A DNA stretch of 64,000 nucleotides from Nostoc sp. FACHB-110 (GTDB lineage: Bacteria; Cyanobacteriota; Cyanobacteriia; Cyanobacteriales; Nostocaceae): the NCBI RefSeq assembly GCF_014697425.1, contig NZ_JACJRU010000001.1:496001-560000 (forward strand). The letters run 5' to 3'. Of this stretch, positions 62,096-64,000 are shown piece after piece. Every line of letters begins with the position of its first letter. Positions within the stretch are counted from its first letter, which is position 1. The position numbers and the translations under genes are program-made. The notes beneath the pieces are model-generated. The model made no database searches. It was not told where the DNA came from and saw only the letters and a list, made by a program, of their open reading frames with translations.

Positions 62096-62557
62096 ATGGT
62101 AAATAAAGTTGCTTTAGTTAAAGAAGTTACAATTAAACAAGCTAATATTAAAGATGCAGAAAGCATTACTACCCTTGGTGAACAACTAGGATACTCCCTG
62201 ACAATTCAACAGGTAGCGCAACGTCTGAATAAAATTCAAAATGATGCAGAACATATTGTTTATGTTGCAACTGTAGCAAATGAATATGTAATTGGTTGGG
62301 CGCACGCTCATATTTGTGATTTACTCATTATGCCAAAGCAAGCAATTCTTTTAGGACTAGTGGTAGATAAAGATTATCGTCATCACGGAATTGGGCGTTA
62401 TTTAATGCAGTATATCGAACAATGGGCTGTATTAAAAGAATGTGATGGAGTCATTTTACGTTCTAATATTATCCGCAAAGAGGCACATTTATTTTATGAA
62501 AAAATTGGTTATAGAAATATAAAACAGTCTTTAGCTTTTTATAAGCAATTAGTTTAA
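62096..62557 (+). CDS. GNAT-family N-acetyltransferase
   Basis: This 153-residue protein shows the GNAT fold: VTIKQANIKDAESITTLGEQ at the start, then ILLGLVVDKDYRHHGIGRYL, the acetyl-CoA pyrophosphate loop (R-x-x-G-x-G/A), and a late RSNIIRKEAHLFYEKIGYRN. The substrate is unknown. It is translated 12 bp after the methyltransferase and about 30 bp before the ferredoxin. Confidence 0.8.
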   Translation: MVNKVALVKEVTIKQANIKDAESITTLGEQLGYSLTIQQVAQRLNKIQNDAEHIVYVATVANEYVIGWAHAHICDLLIMPKQAILLGLVVDKDYRHHGIGRYLMQYIEQWAVLKECDGVILRSNIIRKEAHLFYEKIGYRNIKQSLAFYKQLV

Positions 62558-62588
62558 TGTCTAAATTACAAAGTTGGGGAATGATGTT

Positions 62589-62816
62589 ATGGCTTTAATC
62601 AATCAAAGAGTAGATGTTCCTGTCATTGTTGATGAATCGAAATGTTTGGAAAAATGTACGGCTTGTATTGAGGTTTGTCCTTTAGATGTGTTGGCTAAGA
62701 ATCCAGAGACTGGGAAAGCTTATATGAAATATGACGAATGTTGGTTTTGTTTACCTTGTGAAAAGGAATGTCCTACTAATGCTATTACGGTGCAGATTCC
62801 TTTTTTGTTGCGGTGA
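62589..62816 (+). CDS. AprB-like 2[4Fe-4S] ferredoxin
   Basis: This 75-residue protein binds two [4Fe-4S] clusters through KCLEKCTACIEVCP and CWFCLPCEKECP. The ATG at 62589 has GGGGA 8 nt upstream; an earlier in-frame start adds five residues. The spacing and length resemble the beta subunit of APS reductase-like enzymes and a dedicated ferredoxin for the AprA-like flavoprotein at 58713. The two genes are separated by about 2.2 kb. Confidence 0.8.
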   Translation: MALINQRVDVPVIVDESKCLEKCTACIEVCPLDVLAKNPETGKAYMKYDECWFCLPCEKECPTNAITVQIPFLLR

Positions 62817-62839
62817 TTATGTCTTAGAGTAATGTGAAT

Positions 62840-62898
62840 TTCACGCAGAGGCGCATACTTCGACTTCGCTCAGTAACCATAGGTGCGGAGAGTAAGAG
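62840..62898. repeat. Short repeat (ACGCAGAGGCGCA) between ferredoxin and HEAT gene
   Basis: CACGCAGAGGCGCATACTTC and a CTTCGACTTCGCTCAGTAAC segment belong to the same intergenic repeat type seen elsewhere in the window. No coding role is seen. Confidence 0.4.
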
Positions 62899-62916
62899 TT
62901 TGAGAGAGGATTTAAG

Positions 62917-63888
62917 ATGTCTATAAGTGCTGATTCTGAATTAAATCAATGGATAGAAATGTTGCGATCGCCTGATGTTAATGACCGCTTAGTTGCTGTT
63001 AAAACTTTACAACATCTCGGTGAAGAAGAGACAATTGATGCTTTAATTATCGCTCTTAAAGATGAATATATTTCCGTCCAAAAAATAGCCATATCTGCTC
63101 TTTGGGAAATTGCTAATCCTGTAGCGATTCCTGCTTTAATTGAATGCTTGAGTTCGCAAGATGAAGATATTCGGACTGAAGCTGCATCAGCTTTAAATGA
63201 GTTAGTTAGTCAAGATGATTTATTGCTTTTACTAGATAAACTAAAAATTGATGCTATCAATACACAACTCAATATTTTAGTGCTGTTGCGTAAAATTCAT
63301 GATATTCAATCTTTACCCTATATATTACCATTTTTACAATCAAATAATCCCGAATTAAGAGAAGCTGCAATAACTACATTGCGATATCTTAATCAACTAG
63401 AAAAATGCCCAGAAGCTTTAGATTTAATCTTTGATGAGTCAGCAGTGGTGCGACGGGCTGCGGCTTTAACTCTGGGACATCTACAAGATACAGAAGTAAT
63501 TAATAAACTCAGTCAAGCACTAACTAATGATAGTGATTGGCAAGTGCGGCGTAATGCGGCTAAATCTCTAGCTATTCATGCAAATCATCAAGCAATTTTC
63601 GCTTTAGAAACTGCTTTAAGTGATGAACATTGGCAAGTCAGGAAAGCAACAGCACAAGCCTTACAAAAAATTCCAGATATTCAAGTTATACCCCAATTAA
63701 TTCAAGCTTTAACAGATGAATATGCAGATGTTCGCAAAGAAGCTGTAATTGCTCTTGGTAATTTCGCTCATTCTGATGTTATTATCCCTCTGCAACAAGC
63801 GTTAGATGACCCTGACAGGGAAGTTGCTATTCAAGCACAACGGGCGATTAACAAGATACAAACAGATAAAATAGTATCAGGAGAGTAA
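62917..63888 (+). CDS. HEAT-repeat (PBS lyase-type) protein
   Basis: This 323-residue protein is made almost wholly of HEAT repeats of about 31 residues: DALIIALKDEYISVQKIAIS, ALIECLSSQDEDIRTEAASA, RRAAALTLGHLQDTEVINKL, DSDWQVRRNAAKSLAIHANH and VRKEAVIALGNFAHSDVIIP. Repeats of this type occur in phycobilisome lyases and in many scaffold proteins; no lyase active site can be fixed. GAGAGGA precedes the ATG. It follows the AprB-like ferredoxin by 100 bp and may belong to that unit as a chaperone or assembly factor. Confidence 0.8.
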   Translation: MSISADSELNQWIEMLRSPDVNDRLVAVKTLQHLGEEETIDALIIALKDEYISVQKIAISALWEIANPVAIPALIECLSSQDEDIRTEAASALNELVSQDDLLLLLDKLKIDAINTQLNILVLLRKIHDIQSLPYILPFLQSNNPELREAAITTLRYLNQLEKCPEALDLIFDESAVVRRAAALTLGHLQDTEVINKLSQALTNDSDWQVRRNAAKSLAIHANHQAIFALETALSDEHWQVRKATAQALQKIPDIQVIPQLIQALTDEYADVRKEAVIALGNFAHSDVIIPLQQALDDPDREVAIQAQRAINKIQTDKIVSGE

Positions 63889-63910
63889 TCAATAATTAAG
63901 GGAAAGTGCA

Positions 63911-64000
63911 ATGGGAAATCCATTTCCTGGAATGAACCCGTATTTGGAACAGTCTGAACTTTGGCATCAAGTTCATAATCGTTTGATTGTCGCTATAGCT
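63911..64000 (+). CDS. DUF4058-family protein (partial, N-terminus)
   Basis: The window ends after 30 codons of this gene. The start MGNPFPGMNPYLEQSELW is the highly conserved opening of DUF4058 proteins, a family frequent in cyanobacteria and of unknown function. It starts 22 bp after the HEAT gene stop. Confidence 0.7.
   Translation, partial: MGNPFPGMNPYLEQSELWHQVHNRLIVAIA

Overview
The window is from the chromosome of a filamentous, probably heterocyst-forming (Nostoc/Anabaena-type) cyanobacterium. The evidence is the many HIP1 octamers (GCGATCGC), short tandem repeats of the ACGCAGAGG type between genes, a typical cyanobacterial CRISPR repeat and leader, a giant Ser/Thr kinase-histidine kinase hybrid, and cyanobacterial families such as DUF3011 and DUF4058. 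No tRNA or rRNA gene was seen.

Region 1 (1-18.4 kb, + strand) is an organosulfur scavenging island. It holds two SfnB/DszC-type acyl-CoA-dehydrogenase-like flavoproteins, an SfnG-like and an SsuD-like flavin monooxygenase, MetI and MetQ of a methionine importer, two sulfonate-type solute-binding lipoproteins, a cysteine-dioxygenase-like cupin, a class II aldolase, a FAD monooxygenase-like protein and a TauD-type dioxygenase. Together they would take up sulfonates, sulfones or sulfate esters and release sulfite. No SsuB/SsuC, SsuE or MetN lies here, so import must use subunits encoded elsewhere. A secreted multicopper oxidase interrupts the island, behind a long leader with switch-like hairpins and a strong terminator. 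Two near-identical 115-bp MITEs flank the last two genes.

Region 2 (18.7-36.9 kb) is a CRISPR type III-D locus. A 26-repeat array runs into an HD hydrolase and a WYL regulator (- strand). Diverging from these is a long cas operon: csx3, a csx3-ATPase fusion, cas10 (GGDD cyclase, no HD nuclease), cas7, csx10, a cas11-like gene, a CARF-RelE effector (Cami1-like), csx7, a PD-(D/E)XK-like gene, another cas7, csx19, another RAMP, and a Csm2-like/OB-like protein. No cas6, cas1 or cas2 is present. The logic would be: target RNA binding, cyclic oligoadenylate synthesis by Cas10, activation of the CARF-RelE mRNA interferase, and shut-off by Csx3. A short ORF with a terminator, a three-gene HEPN cassette and two CRISPR repeat relics follow.

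Region 3 (37-40 kb) is sparse: a DUF3011 protein, gluconokinase, small hypothetical genes and repeats.

Region 4 (40-51.2 kb, - strand) looks like an uncharacterised lipid/polyketide cluster: ACP, cytochrome-b5-fused desaturase, type III polyketide synthase, cyclic-peptide-type ABC exporter, a MacAB/DevBCA-like efflux set, a small lipoprotein and a YHYH protein. It diverges from a 1820-residue kinase gene (51.7-57.2 kb), with two perfect palindromes in between.

Region 5 (57.4-64 kb, + strand) returns to sulfur: a third sulfonate-type binding protein, an AprA-like flavoprotein and an AprB-like ferredoxin, with a frameshifted SGNH hydrolase, a methyltransferase and a GNAT acetyltransferase between them, then a HEAT-repeat protein and the start of a DUF4058 gene.
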